The notes: a model not told the origin generated them from the letters alone. A DNA stretch of 37,708 nt from Candidatus Poribacteria bacterium (GCA_028818705.1 JAPPNJ010000149.1:1-37708); one strand, 5' to 3'. Positions 17,808 through 25,735 are shown, counted from the first letter of the stretch. Numbers and translations: made by a program.

Positions 17808-17860
17808 TTATGCGTCCTATCCGCAGACCAATGAACGTCCCTCTAAATAGCGGGAAGTTC

Positions 17861-17882
17861 GGACGGGTCCCCGTGCCCGTCC
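17861..17882. repeat. GC-rich intergenic hairpin
   Basis: GGACGGG and CCCGTCC form a 7-bp stem with an 8-base loop, followed by GTTTTATC. Confidence 0.5.
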
Positions 17883-17940
17883 GTTTTATCATCTTTATAC
17901 CATTTCTGAAGGGTATTTTCTCATTAACGAAAACCGTTTC

Positions 17941-17963
17941 GTAGGGGCGAGGTCTCCTCGCCC
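17941..17963. repeat. GTAGG-type hairpin
   Basis: After GTAG, GGGCGAGG-TCT-CCTCGCCC forms a perfect 8-bp stem with a 3-base loop. Confidence 0.6.
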
Positions 17964-18019
17964 GTCTTCCAAAATGTGTCTTATTATTTTTAGAGGTCAC
18001 TATAGACGCGCGGTGAACC

Positions 18020-18046
18020 GTAGGGGCTGGGGAACCCAACCCCTAC
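18020..18046. repeat. GTAGG-type hairpin
   Basis: GTAGGGG and CCCCTAC close a stem with TGGG/CCCA inside and a GAA loop. It is the near twin of the perfect 12-bp version at 27060-27086. Confidence 0.6.
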
Positions 18047-18109
18047 AAGCGTGCGATGTGAGGTTGCTATCGTGAAGTGTGAACTTATTTTCGGGTTTTA
18101 CTATAATAG

Positions 18110-18172
18110 AGATTCGTTCGTAGTCGTGCGATTCATCGCACGTCGGAACAAGAAGGGTCTAATTAATTCTAA
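18110..18172. repeat. 63-base intergenic repeat, copy 2
   Basis: Matches 13375-13437 with two mismatches, including the CGTGCGAT/ATCGCACG palindrome. It lies upstream of the HIT gene. Confidence 0.85.
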
Positions 18173-18251
18173 GGTCTACCATAAATGATCCTAAATTAGT
18201 GGTTCACAGTTAGCAGATAGCGGATTACTAATTGCCAACAACCATTTGCTA

Positions 18252-18280
18252 TTGCTTTTCTACACCAGATTTGCTAAAAT
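18252..18280 (+). promoter_or_regulatory. Promoter of the HIT gene, TTGCTT-17-TAAAAT
   Basis: The -35 is TTGCTT at 18252-18257 and the -10 is TAAAAT at 18275-18280, with a 17-base spacer. It lies 34 bases before the ATG. Confidence 0.5.
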
Positions 18281-18313
18281 ATCTAACAAGATTTAGCCTA
18301 AGGACACAGCACG

Positions 18314-18721
18314 ATGGATTGTATTTTTTGTGAAATTATTGCTGGTAACATCCCAGCAGCCACAGTTTACGAAGATGAACACGTCTTCGCTTTTATGGAT
18401 ATTGCCCCCGCAAATCCTGGGCATACCCTTGTCATACCGAAGCAGCACTACAGAAATATCTTCGATATGCCCACAGAAATAGGCAGTAAAATTATGCAAG
18501 CCTCGATTCTGATCGCAAACGCCATAAAGGCAGCATTAAACCCTGATGGACTTAACCTATTTCAGTCAAACGAAGCCGCAGGATTTCAGACTGTATTTCA
18601 TTTCCATCTTCATCTGATTCCACGCTGGGAAGGAGACCCGCTACGCTTGCCGTGGCGACCCAGCGAAGGTAACATGGAGGAGATCGGTAATATAGCGGCA
18701 AAAATTCGAGACGCTTTGTAG
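18314..18721 (+). CDS. HIT-family nucleotide hydrolase
   Basis: The protein has 135 residues, the usual size. The histidine triad is H96-x-H98-x-H100 in FHFHLHLIPRW, where H98 forms the nucleotidyl intermediate. The N-terminal C3-x2-C6 together with later histidines can bind structural zinc, as in bacterial HIT proteins of the Hint/HinT branch. These enzymes hydrolyse purine nucleotide phosphoramidates or dinucleoside polyphosphates in the cytoplasm. The gene has its own promoter at 18252-18280 and stands alone, with 176 bases before the next gene. GPGH-like NPGHTLVIPK is the conserved substrate-loop segment. The exact physiological substrate is unknown. Confidence 0.92.
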   Translation: MDCIFCEIIAGNIPAATVYEDEHVFAFMDIAPANPGHTLVIPKQHYRNIFDMPTEIGSKIMQASILIANAIKAALNPDGLNLFQSNEAAGFQTVFHFHLHLIPRWEGDPLRLPWRPSEGNMEEIGNIAAKIRDAL

Positions 18722-18897
18722 GAATAAGGCTTTTGTTCGGTCTCTCGGTTCCTGTCCGTTACTGGGAAGGGAAAGGGCTATTGGGAGAGGTAAGTGCAGC
18801 ACTTTAATCATTAATCTTTCCGATGTTGCTTGTCTTTGTCGGAAACCCGATCTTGACATCGGAAAAATCGGAGCAAATACCCAATAATTAAAAAATT

Positions 18898-19611
18898 ATG
18901 AATATCCTAATTACCTCTGCTGGTTCTGAACTGGCACGCAATGTAGCTGGAGCATTGGCGGAAGCGCATACGCTCCGCTTAACGGAGTTGCACCCTGTCG
19001 AAAATATTGTGGGAGATTTCCTGCAAAGCGAACTTGGACACGACGAGGCAACCAACGAACTCGTCCGTGGCATCGATACCATTATCCACATCGCCGAGGC
19101 ACCTCCCAATCTCCTCGCTGGAGCAGACCAACCTGATAATTACGCTATCGACTATCAGACGCGCTGCACCTATAATCTACTCATGGCAGCATCGGAAGAA
19201 GGGGTCAAACGTTTCATTTATGCCAGCACACTCCGTCTCTTTGAACAGCACGGTGAAGATTGGACGGTCACCGAGAGTTGGAGACCTCGTCCGTCTGTCG
19301 ACAGTTTCGTGCTTTCAAAACACTTGGGTGAATTTACATGTAGGGAATTCGCACGCGAAGGGAAAATCAACGTAACATGTCTCCGCCTCGGTAATCTCGT
19401 CACCGCTGAAACTGCTGCAACCACCGAATATGATTCCATGTGGCTGGAGATGAACGATGCAGTAACAGCCTTTCAAGGGGCACTCACATCGCCTTCCCAG
19501 TGGGACATATACCATATTCAATCGGAATTTCCAGGGGCTCGTTTCTCTGTCCGCACAGCGAAGGCTGAAATTGAATTTAATCCCCAATTTGTGCCACCAA
19601 GAAAGTCGTAG
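18898..19611 (+). CDS. NAD-dependent epimerase/dehydratase, atypical active site
   Basis: This 237-residue extended SDR starts MNILITSAGSELARNVA, a variant of the glycine-rich NAD loop. Conserved strands IDTIIHIAEAP, FIYASTL and CLRLGNLV are present. The expected YxxxK active-site segment reads FVLSKHLGE, so the tyrosine is Phe while the lysine remains. That should impair ordinary dehydrogenase chemistry. At 237 residues it is also shorter than most family members (about 300). No ribosome site is evident before the ATG, though an upstream AT-rich stretch is present. The next gene is a paralogous epimerase of similar size. It may be a partner subunit, a binding protein, or act by different chemistry. 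Confidence 0.75.
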   Translation: MNILITSAGSELARNVAGALAEAHTLRLTELHPVENIVGDFLQSELGHDEATNELVRGIDTIIHIAEAPPNLLAGADQPDNYAIDYQTRCTYNLLMAASEEGVKRFIYASTLRLFEQHGEDWTVTESWRPRPSVDSFVLSKHLGEFTCREFAREGKINVTCLRLGNLVTAETAATTEYDSMWLEMNDAVTAFQGALTSPSQWDIYHIQSEFPGARFSVRTAKAEIEFNPQFVPPRKS

Positions 19612-19612
19612 G

Positions 19613-19625
19613 CACACTTCGTGTG
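19613..19625. repeat. Short intergenic hairpin
   Basis: CACAC-TTC-GTGTG lies directly after the epimerase stop codon. It is a weaker relative of 7875-7891. Confidence 0.45.
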
Positions 19626-19653
19626 ATAAGCGCGAACATGAGGAGATATACCA

Positions 19654-20379
19654 ATGAAAGTTCTCATTTTAGGTGGTAACGGTTACCTTGGACCGCATGT
19701 CGTCAAAGCCTTAGAACCTTACTACACCTTACGTGTCACAGACATTAACGAAATCGAAACAAAACATGAATCCATGCACATTGATGTCGGTTCATTAGAT
19801 CAGGTCATGCGCGCTGCTGAAGGAATGGACGCGATCCTCAATTGCTCCGTACTCCGACACGACCGACAGTTGGCTTTTGATGTGAGTACCCGCGGATGTT
19901 ATAATGCAATGCGTGCCGCTGTCGAACACGGGATTCGTCGTGTTATCAACACTGGACCCCATTTTACCATTCAAGGTGACGACTATACCACCTACGACTA
20001 CGAGATTAACCCAGAGGTCCCACCCCATACAAGCACTGGACTCTATCCAATAACAAAGGGACTGGGACAGGAAATCTGCAAAGTCTTCACTGAGCATTAC
20101 GACATCTATGTCCTCTGCTACCTGTTTCTCAGTTTCCGTGAACACGAAGACGCAGCAGCAGGCACCGATCTCAACCCGTTTTCCGTCAGTTGGCGAGACG
20201 CAGGCGAAGCATTCCGACTGGGTTTAGAAATTGATCTCGAAGAACTACCATCGCGCTGCGAGATCTTCAACATTTTTGCTGATCTCCCACATCAGCAGTT
20301 CTCTAATGTCAAAACGAAACGTATCTTAGGGTTCACACCACAGGATAACTTTGAGCAGATGTGGCATAAGAAGAATTAG
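19654..20379 (+). CDS. NAD-dependent epimerase/dehydratase
   Basis: This 241-residue extended SDR has an NAD-binding loop GGNGYLG at the N-terminus and an intact YPITK (YxxxK) active site in TGLYPITKGLGQEI. GAGGAGA at 19640-19646 sets the ATG. It is a paralogue of the gene just upstream, separated by a short hairpin spacer; unlike that copy it keeps the catalytic tyrosine. Family members act on nucleotide sugars or free sugar derivatives. The short C-terminal half means a small substrate domain, and the substrate cannot be assigned. A pairing of active and tyrosine-lacking copies is possible. Confidence 0.82.
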   Translation: MKVLILGGNGYLGPHVVKALEPYYTLRVTDINEIETKHESMHIDVGSLDQVMRAAEGMDAILNCSVLRHDRQLAFDVSTRGCYNAMRAAVEHGIRRVINTGPHFTIQGDDYTTYDYEINPEVPPHTSTGLYPITKGLGQEICKVFTEHYDIYVLCYLFLSFREHEDAAAGTDLNPFSVSWRDAGEAFRLGLEIDLEELPSRCEIFNIFADLPHQQFSNVKTKRILGFTPQDNFEQMWHKKN

Positions 20380-20450
20380 GTATGCGGTGGTCCTTGCGTT
20401 GCTGACCCGGAACGGATCCCAATCAACAAAAACAAATTCAGCGGTTACTC

Positions 20451-21218
20451 ATGAAGTTTAAACTCTTAGCACATCGTGGTGGCATGGGGCGCGCACCGGA
20501 AAATACCCTCGCCGCCTTTAAACAGGCGTTGGCAGATGGTGCCGACGGATATGAGTGCGATGTGTGTCTCACCCAAGACAAACAACCTGTGTTGATTCAT
20601 GTCGGCTTCAACAAAAGTAATATTCAGAAAGCCACCCGATGTTCGACGCCGCTCAATCAACTCGCTTGGAAAGAAGTACAGCAGCTGACAGTCGAGACCT
20701 CCAACGAACCCGTAGCACACCTTGACGACGCGCTTCGGTTCTCACGGGAGAATCAGATGCCGTGTTTTGTTGAACCAAAGGCAAATGCCCCAGAAATACT
20801 TCCGATCATTGTAGAACGGATCCGACACTTTGAAGTCGTTCATCTCGTTAGCATCCTCACTTTTTATATCAGGAAGCAACTGCTTGTTGATGCTAAACGT
20901 TTGGAGCCGAGGTTGCAAACGAGTGCAATACTCATCAATCCAATGGCGAACTTCCTCAAAGCAGCCACCGCTATCGGGGCAGATCGCATTATCTTGGGTT
21001 GGAGCAGGATTAATCACTTCGGACTTTATAACGCTTTCACGCGTACTGTCACACGTCAAGTCAAACACCTCCGCGCAAACGGGATTGTGGTGGAAGCTGG
21101 GTTCATTCAAACACCAAGAGACGTGGCTTGGGCAACTTCTCCGCATAAAGCTGGTGGTATTGATGGTTTGTGGGTAGACGATGTCCCTTACATTAGACGC
21201 TGCCTCCAAACGATCTGA
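20451..21218 (+). CDS. Glycerophosphodiester phosphodiesterase family protein
   Basis: This 255-residue protein is of the GDPD TIM-barrel family, which cleaves glycerophosphodiesters to glycerol-3-phosphate and an alcohol using a divalent metal. AHRGGMGRAPENT holds the first catalytic His and metal Glu, YECDVCLTQD gives the E-x-D pair, and PVLIHVGF supplies the second His. In most members that His is followed by Asp (HD), here by Val. FVEPKA provides a further metal Glu. No signal peptide is present. The ribosome site is weak. The gene ends 60 bases before the next and may share its transcript. Confidence 0.85.
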   Translation: MKFKLLAHRGGMGRAPENTLAAFKQALADGADGYECDVCLTQDKQPVLIHVGFNKSNIQKATRCSTPLNQLAWKEVQQLTVETSNEPVAHLDDALRFSRENQMPCFVEPKANAPEILPIIVERIRHFEVVHLVSILTFYIRKQLLVDAKRLEPRLQTSAILINPMANFLKAATAIGADRIILGWSRINHFGLYNAFTRTVTRQVKHLRANGIVVEAGFIQTPRDVAWATSPHKAGGIDGLWVDDVPYIRRCLQTI

Positions 21219-21277
21219 CCTTAACAGACGTGCTGGCGAAATCTAACTCTTCAACTTATATTGGACTCGCGTTAGTT

Positions 21278-22570
21278 ATGAATGTCACTGTCTGCAACCC
21301 ACTATTGAGAACCCCTCTCTCCCTTATCGTTGACGATTCGTGTCCGGTAATTAATCTTACCTATTACTGGATACATCAGCGACACGCCTGGAAAGCGCGA
21401 CACCAACCCGGTATTTCTCCCGAACGCTGGGAAGGCAATGCCGCTCAGCTCAAAAAGATCCCGCCAACAATCCCCGCTGATTTTGCTTATGAATGGGCAG
21501 AATGGTGCTGGGAGAACGGTGTAAAAGGAAAATTTAGCCTCATTCCCTATCCTGCTGGTGTCGGACGCGTTGACGAAGGATTTTCCAATTTTCCGGGACA
21601 CGAATATCAGGCATGGCTGCGAATCTACAGGGAAATTATCTGGCCCAACTTCGATTTGACACCGGAAATGCTTACCCACACCGCTGTCGTCGATCTGGAT
21701 ACATTTACCCTTACCGAAGAATGGGAACAGGTAGAATGGGTGGATCCTCCTGTTGACAACAAGCTGACAGATTATATTATCACAGCGATGGAAATGCTTG
21801 ATAACGTCGGTATTCTCTGTGAAGGTGTAACGAGTCCTGGCGCATTCGGAAAACGCCAAGAGGCGGCGTACGCGAAAGCAGTGTTAACTGCTTCACAAGA
21901 GGTTACTAACAATCCGCGCCCCTTCTATTTTCTCTGGCTTAAACATGATGAACTTCCAGATGTCCCGATCTGGTATGCTGAAAAGGAAAAAGGTATAGCG
22001 ATTGCCAGCATCGTTTCATGTGCGGGTGATTGGTTCGGCGGTTGGACAGGATACGATTTAGGGAATGCCGATCAGTTTATCACGGAAGATTTACAGAGTG
22101 GTCGTCTGCCACCGATTCTCGAAAAGGAACTTCCCTGTGTCCTTGTTGGGCATTGGCCCGGATTCTATTTCAATGGCGAAAAAAGTGGATTTGACGTGCT
22201 AAAAACCGTCAAGGCACGGCTCAATAGTTACGACCCGGATGGCACAAAAACGATCTGGATGAAAAACTCGGAGATTGGTCACTACTGGATGGCGCGTGAG
22301 TTCACCGATATCTCAATCTTAGAACGGAATCTTTCTGACCCCCCTGATAAGGGGGGTAGGGGGGTTACGCTCTCCACGCAATTCCCAACAGCAAACTTCA
22401 CGTTGGCTATTGATAGATCAATACGTCATGTTCGGATCAATGGGTGGGATCTGCGCCAGGTACACTCACGGCGCGATTTTCAAAGGGACACATTTCTCTG
22501 TGAAGGCAAGCAGACCTTCATTGCCTTTGACTTAGAAGTCGGGGACACAGTTCTTGAACTGATATTATAA
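21278..22570 (+). CDS. Unrecognised protein, polysaccharide-deacetylase-like N-terminus
   Basis: The protein has 430 residues from ATG 21278; a GTG at 21230 would add 16 residues with little support. The strand LIVDDSCPVINLTYYW recalls the NodB deacetylase motif (T/S-x-DD), and WCWENGVKGKFSLIPYPAG fits the next barrel strand, so a deacetylase-like (beta/alpha) barrel is plausible. Later segments include PVDNKLTDYI, FLWLKHDELPD, CVLVGHWPGFYFNG and a C-terminal beta domain. I cannot name the family or activity. Residues near 354-364 (SDPPDKGGRGV) come from a G-rich repeat element at 22338-22366. It follows the GDPD gene closely. Confidence 0.7.
   Translation: MNVTVCNPLLRTPLSLIVDDSCPVINLTYYWIHQRHAWKARHQPGISPERWEGNAAQLKKIPPTIPADFAYEWAEWCWENGVKGKFSLIPYPAGVGRVDEGFSNFPGHEYQAWLRIYREIIWPNFDLTPEMLTHTAVVDLDTFTLTEEWEQVEWVDPPVDNKLTDYIITAMEMLDNVGILCEGVTSPGAFGKRQEAAYAKAVLTASQEVTNNPRPFYFLWLKHDELPDVPIWYAEKEKGIAIASIVSCAGDWFGGWTGYDLGNADQFITEDLQSGRLPPILEKELPCVLVGHWPGFYFNGEKSGFDVLKTVKARLNSYDPDGTKTIWMKNSEIGHYWMAREFTDISILERNLSDPPDKGGRGVTLSTQFPTANFTLAIDRSIRHVRINGWDLRQVHSRRDFQRDTFLCEGKQTFIAFDLEVGDTVLELIL
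22338..22366. repeat. In-frame palindromic C-run/G-run insertion, second copy
   Basis: CCCCCC-TGATAA-GGGGGG followed by TAGGGGGG shares its core and layout with 8265-8296. It is read in frame as PPDKGGRG, between the barrel and the C-terminal domain. Confidence 0.75.
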
Positions 22571-22610
22571 CAATATTTGTATCGTTATTGGAGTTTTGCT
22601 GTTTGTAGTA

Positions 22611-22626
22611 GGGCAATTCATTGCCC
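22611..22626. repeat. Short intergenic hairpin
   Basis: GGGCAAT-TC-ATTGCCC is a perfect 7-bp stem preceded by GTAGTA, between two convergent genes. A GTCAG-type word (CTGACTGCTGAC) follows at 22665-22676. Confidence 0.55.
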
Positions 22627-22684
22627 GTTTTATTGGGAAGAGGAAGCGGCATACTGACTCCTGAGCACTGACTGCTGACACCCA

Positions 22685-23434
22685 TTACGGAATCAGAATA
22701 CGTCCTCCACTCGCAATAACAGTTGAACCCGTCATATAGCTCGACTCTTCACTCAAGAGGAACGCTATTACACCTGCCATCTCTTCGGGTTCACCGAGCC
22801 TGCCGAGTGGGGTCGTCGACCGGAGCTGTTCCTTCATTTCTGGCGAGACTTCATTTAGCATATCCGTAGCGATCGCACCCGGTGCAACCGAATTAATCCG
22901 TATATTGTGCTGAGCAAGCGGTCCGCAACACGATTTCGTCAGAGAGATAATCCCAGCTTTCGCCGCCGCATAAGGCAGTTGATCCGGACGTACTGCCAAT
23001 GCAGCAATCGATGAAACATTGACAATGCGTCCAAACTGCTGCGAAATCATTCCCGGTTTAACTGCCCATAACACATTGAAGGGACCCGTCAGATTAATCG
23101 CAATAATCCGATCCCAGTGTTCAGGTGTCAGTGCTTCAAACGTCATATCACCGACATCCCCAGCGTTGTTTACTAACAATTCAATTGCGCCGAGTTTTTC
23201 AGTCACCGCCGTGACCATCCTGTTCACGGCTTCTCTATCGGCAATATCCGCTTGCACCGGTATCGCTTGTTGGCCCAAAGCACGAATCTGCTCGCAGACT
23301 TCTTCTGCTTTGGCACTTGAACGTGAGTAGTGAACAGCGACAGTGGCACCTTCACCGGCAAGTTTAAGTGCCGTCGCTTTTCCGATACCGCGGCTCCCGC
23401 CGGTTACCAATGCAACCCTTCCCTGAAATTTCAT
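22685..23434 (-). CDS. Short-chain dehydrogenase/reductase, FabG-like
   Basis: This 249-residue classical SDR starts at the ATG ending at 23434, chosen because AAGGAG lies just upstream on the minus strand and the first residues MKFQGRVALVTGGSRGIG match the family. Cofactor loop TGGSRGIG (11-18), NNAG, catalytic Ser in VSSIAAL and YAAAK (YxxxK) are all intact. Arg15 in the loop suggests NADP(H). It closely resembles 3-oxoacyl-ACP reductase, but many such SDRs act on sugars or alcohols. It follows the aldo/keto reductase gene by 11 bases on the same strand, so the two form an operon of oxidoreductases, possibly acting on one substrate. Confidence 0.88.
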   Translation of the reverse strand: MKFQGRVALVTGGSRGIGKATALKLAGEGATVAVHYSRSSAKAEEVCEQIRALGQQAIPVQADIADREAVNRMVTAVTEKLGAIELLVNNAGDVGDMTFEALTPEHWDRIIAINLTGPFNVLWAVKPGMISQQFGRIVNVSSIAALAVRPDQLPYAAAKAGIISLTKSCCGPLAQHNIRINSVAPGAIATDMLNEVSPEMKEQLRSTTPLGRLGEPEEMAGVIAFLLSEESSYMTGSTVIASGGRILIP

Positions 23435-23445
23435 CGGGTCTCCTT

Positions 23446-24348
23446 CTATAAGAGCGTCTGTAACTGTTCCCATACATCATCGGGTACCGGTGTCGTAGCA
23501 GCGGCAAAATTCTGCTCGACCTCCATCGCATTCTTAGAGCCTGTTAGGCTCATCGCAATACGCGGTTGACGGAAGCAGAATTGAATGGCAAGATTTAGCA
23601 GACTCAAGTTGTTATCCCCTGCCCACTGCCAGAGACGATGTGCCTTTTCAGCGTCAGATGTGTCTAAATGCATCCTTTGGGCTGATACATCTGGCTCAAC
23701 ACCAGAAAGCAACCCCATCGCTATAGGGCTCCCATTAATGATCCCGATGTCGTTTTCAGCGGCAAAAGGTAGCAACCACTCATTTGCAGTTTGACTCAGA
23801 AGTGTGTAGTCCAAGTACGTTAGGATCACATCAACAACACCGGTTTCGATGGCAATTTTATGGAATTCGTGTTGTCGAACTCCAAGTCCGATAAACTTAA
23901 TCAGTCCTTCTTCGCGCATCCGTTGGAGTTCATCCAGCGCACCGCCTTTTGCAACAACAGGGTCCATGCTATCCGGGTCATGCACCAAGCAGACATCAAG
24001 GTAATCAGCCCCCAACAGCCGCATGCTGTTTTCAACACTGCGACGCGTCCCAGCTCCACTGAAGTCGCCGCGCCATTCCGGATGTGTCCCTATCTTCGTA
24101 GCAAGATAAATCTTCTCACGCCAACCATCAGCGAGCGCAAGCCCTACCCGTCTTTCGCTTTCGCCGTAGAGTGGCGCGGTGTCGAGATAGTTTATCCCTA
24201 AGTCAATGGCACGGTGTACCGCCTCAATTGCTTCGTCGTCGGTAGTATCACCTCTGCCGAGTCCCGCGCCTCCCATGCCGAGGCATGTAACCTCTAACTC
24301 CGTTCGTCCTAATCGTCGTAGTGGTAATGAGTGTGTTCGTGTTGACAT
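23446..24348 (-). CDS. Aldo/keto reductase
   Basis: This 300-residue protein has the standard AKR barrel. The tetrad is visible: D56 and Y61 in YLDTAPLYGESE, K85 in YLATKIG, and a His near 120 in CLVHDPD. The N-terminal RRLGRTELEVTCLGMGGAGLG is typical of the AKR5/11-like bacterial group, several members of which (for example D-threo-aldose dehydrogenase) oxidise sugars. GGGGGG lies just before the ATG on the minus strand. It is the first gene of a two-gene operon with the SDR at 22685. The divergent region to 24641 contains the promoter of the lipoprotein leader. Confidence 0.9.
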   Translation of the reverse strand: MSTRTHSLPLRRLGRTELEVTCLGMGGAGLGRGDTTDDEAIEAVHRAIDLGINYLDTAPLYGESERRVGLALADGWREKIYLATKIGTHPEWRGDFSGAGTRRSVENSMRLLGADYLDVCLVHDPDSMDPVVAKGGALDELQRMREEGLIKFIGLGVRQHEFHKIAIETGVVDVILTYLDYTLLSQTANEWLLPFAAENDIGIINGSPIAMGLLSGVEPDVSAQRMHLDTSDAEKAHRLWQWAGDNNLSLLNLAIQFCFRQPRIAMSLTGSKNAMEVEQNFAAATTPVPDDVWEQLQTLL

Positions 24349-24441
24349 AGTTTCCCCCCAACTTTAGTAGACAAGGTTTAAACAACATTAAATAACGGAA
24401 TAAGTCGTTTTGGACTTAATTTAATTTTTTTTTGCTAAAGT

Positions 24442-24470
24442 TTGACTTTTTTCTTCAAAAATTGTATACT
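24442..24470 (+). promoter_or_regulatory. Sigma70-type promoter, TTGACT-17-TATACT
   Basis: The -35 TTGACT is at 24442-24447 and the -10 TATACT at 24465-24470, with a 17-base spacer. Predicted start is near 24477, at the left edge of the structured leader. The layout and poly-T spacer start mirror 13562-13590. Confidence 0.7.
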
Positions 24471-24476
24471 ATTCCC

Positions 24477-24640
24477 TAAGTTCGTTGGACAGGATTTCTA
24501 CCGCAACACAATCTCAGTGTTGCGTCCTGTCCACCATCCGTAGAAAGATGTGAGTGAACCTACGAACGATACCCGTTTAACGTATCACAATAAGTTGTTT
24601 GGCGGCGCATAGCACACATCGTGCAAACAAGGAGGTTACC
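24477..24640 (+). ncRNA. Structured 5' leader RNA of the lipoprotein gene, possible pseudoknot
   Basis: Helices visible: GTTCGT (24480-24485) with ACGAAC (24562-24567); GGACAGGA (24487-24494) with TCCTGTCC (24525-24532); and CGCAACAC (24502-24509) with GTGTTGCG (24517-24524), loop AATCTCA. The seven unpaired bases TTTCTAC (24495-24501) between two of these are exactly complementary to GTAGAAA (24540-24546), giving a pseudoknot or switch. A last hairpin GATAC/GTATC sits at 24569-24586. I do not recognise a known class. It could be a riboswitch, an RNA thermometer or a separate small RNA. Confidence 0.55.
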
Positions 24641-25102
24641 ATGTTAAAATCCTTTTTTTTAATTCTTGTCGTCATATTTCTTGCGGGATGTGCTTCTACT
24701 ACGACCACTACACGTATGAGTGACGATGAATTTGATGCAAAACTTCTAAAAACCATGAAAACATGGGAGGGATCTCATATATCGCAACTTATTCAAAAAT
24801 TAGGACCTCCTACCTATAAAACACCAGACGAAGCAGGTGGAACAATCTATATTTGGATGATTGATCCAGCATCTCTGCCTCCTTTGCGTGAGTATACACC
24901 CCTTTATCCCCCATCAACACAGACCCCACCCCGTAGTGTAAGCTCAGCAATTAACCAATTTCTTCACCAAGAAACCGTGCGAAGAAGGATTCAATCGCGC
25001 AATCAACACAAAGAGTTTCGTCAAAAAATACTCGCAATGAAACGCATGTTTTATGTGCGTTCTGACGGCACTATTTACTTGGCACATCTTATGTACCACT
25101 AA
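24641..25102 (+). CDS. Small lipoprotein, SmpA/OmlA-like
   Basis: This 153-residue protein starts at ATG 24641, set by GGAGG at 24631-24635. The signal peptide ends in lipobox LAGC with C17 as the lipidated residue. The segment HISQLIQKLGPPTYKTPDEAGGTIYIW resembles the BamE/SmpA/OmlA-like module common in bacterial outer-membrane lipoproteins (a helix, then GPP and a Trp-containing strand). The rest is rich in Pro and Gln, and the C-terminal part (KRMFYVRSDGTIY) forms a final strand. It follows a highly structured leader with its own promoter, so its level may be controlled by the RNA. The function is unknown. Confidence 0.75.
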   Translation: MLKSFFLILVVIFLAGCASTTTTTRMSDDEFDAKLLKTMKTWEGSHISQLIQKLGPPTYKTPDEAGGTIYIWMIDPASLPPLREYTPLYPPSTQTPPRSVSSAINQFLHQETVRRRIQSRNQHKEFRQKILAMKRMFYVRSDGTIYLAHLMYH

Positions 25103-25111
25103 CTCAACTGT

Positions 25112-25128
25112 GAGGGGCTTTGCCCCTC
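25112..25128. repeat. Short intergenic hairpin
   Basis: GAGGGGC-TTT-GCCCCTC lies just after the lipoprotein stop codon; TTT loop as in 6922-6942. Confidence 0.55.
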
Positions 25129-25152
25129 CAACCTCCATAAAGGAGAACAATA

Positions 25153-25527
25153 ATGCCGCTTCAACTTAATTGGATTGACAGAGACAGCAATGGCAATTTG
25201 TATTCACTGTCTACTGTTCCATTAGCAGATCAGTATTTTGACAACCTTGCGGGCATTTACATAATCTACTACTTAAAAGATGGATTCGTTTACACAGTCT
25301 ATGTTGGACAAGGGGTCATCAAAGATAGATTGTATGCCCACCGTAATGATGATCGTATCCAAGCGTATAATTCACACGCACTATATACTGCTTGGGCAAA
25401 TACGTCAGTACAAAATTGGGATGGTATAGAGAAACATCTTCACGATAGACTACATCCATTGGTAGGTGTGCTATCTCCAAATGCTCTTCCCATATCTACT
25501 AACTTGCCGGGGGTATATCAGCAATAG
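25153..25527 (+). CDS. Mini GIY-YIG-like nuclease domain protein
   Basis: This 124-residue protein has AAAGGAG just before its ATG at 25153. The core GIYIIYY and then YVGQG, ten residues of spacing and RLYAHR reproduce the GIY-YIG nuclease pattern (second motif YVG in place of YIG) with the conserved Arg and His. A Glu in GIEKHLHDRLHP could be the metal ligand. Stand-alone GIY-YIG proteins of this size occur in phage, homing endonucleases and defence islands, and act as DNA-cutting enzymes. The gene's 3' end overlaps the minus-strand gene at 25499 by 29 bases. It lies next to IS relics, in keeping with mobile DNA. Confidence 0.6.
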   Translation: MPLQLNWIDRDSNGNLYSLSTVPLADQYFDNLAGIYIIYYLKDGFVYTVYVGQGVIKDRLYAHRNDDRIQAYNSHALYTAWANTSVQNWDGIEKHLHDRLHPLVGVLSPNALPISTNLPGVYQQ

Positions 25528-25726
25528 CAGATTTGTAATTCCTGAACTCGTGAATAGCTCTGTTTGCTTCATCAATCTTTGTTATAGCATCAGATGCTTT
25601 AAGTTGCAGTTTAATCGTATTACTTCCAATACCCGAATTCTCGATCACTTCTTGACATTCTTTAGCAATTATTTTTTCCATATCAATTGCTGGATTCACT
25701 TTATGAGAAACAGGTGAACCTTTCAT
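25499..25726 (-). CDS. Small hypothetical protein
   Basis: This 75-residue frame reads from the ATG ending at 25726, with AGGTGG about 5 bases upstream on the minus strand. The sequence is helical in character (EKIIAKECQEV, DAITKIDEANRAIHEF) with a pattern that suggests a short coiled coil. It converges on and overlaps the GIY-YIG-like gene. No family is recognised. A paired small regulator or antitoxin-like partner is possible but is only a guess from convergence and size. Confidence 0.4.
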   Translation of the reverse strand: MKGSPVSHKVNPAIDMEKIIAKECQEVIENSGIGSNTIKLQLKASDAITKIDEANRAIHEFRNYKSAIADIPPAS

Positions 25727-25735
25727 TTTTCCACC

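Larger units (their letters stand above)
17564..18313. other. Region without a protein gene: inverted repeat, terminator, hairpins
   Basis: 750 bases holding a degenerate inverted-repeat element (17573-17711), a strong terminator (17767-17807), three GTAGG-type hairpins (17861-18046), a 63-base repeat (18110-18172) and the promoter of the HIT gene (18252-18280). The minus-strand frame at 17800-18039 is composed of these hairpins. Confidence 0.7.

Noticed and set aside
17800..18039. 79-residue minus-strand frame
   Set aside because: It is built from three GC-rich hairpins and overlaps the terminator T-tract; no ribosome site or family resemblance.
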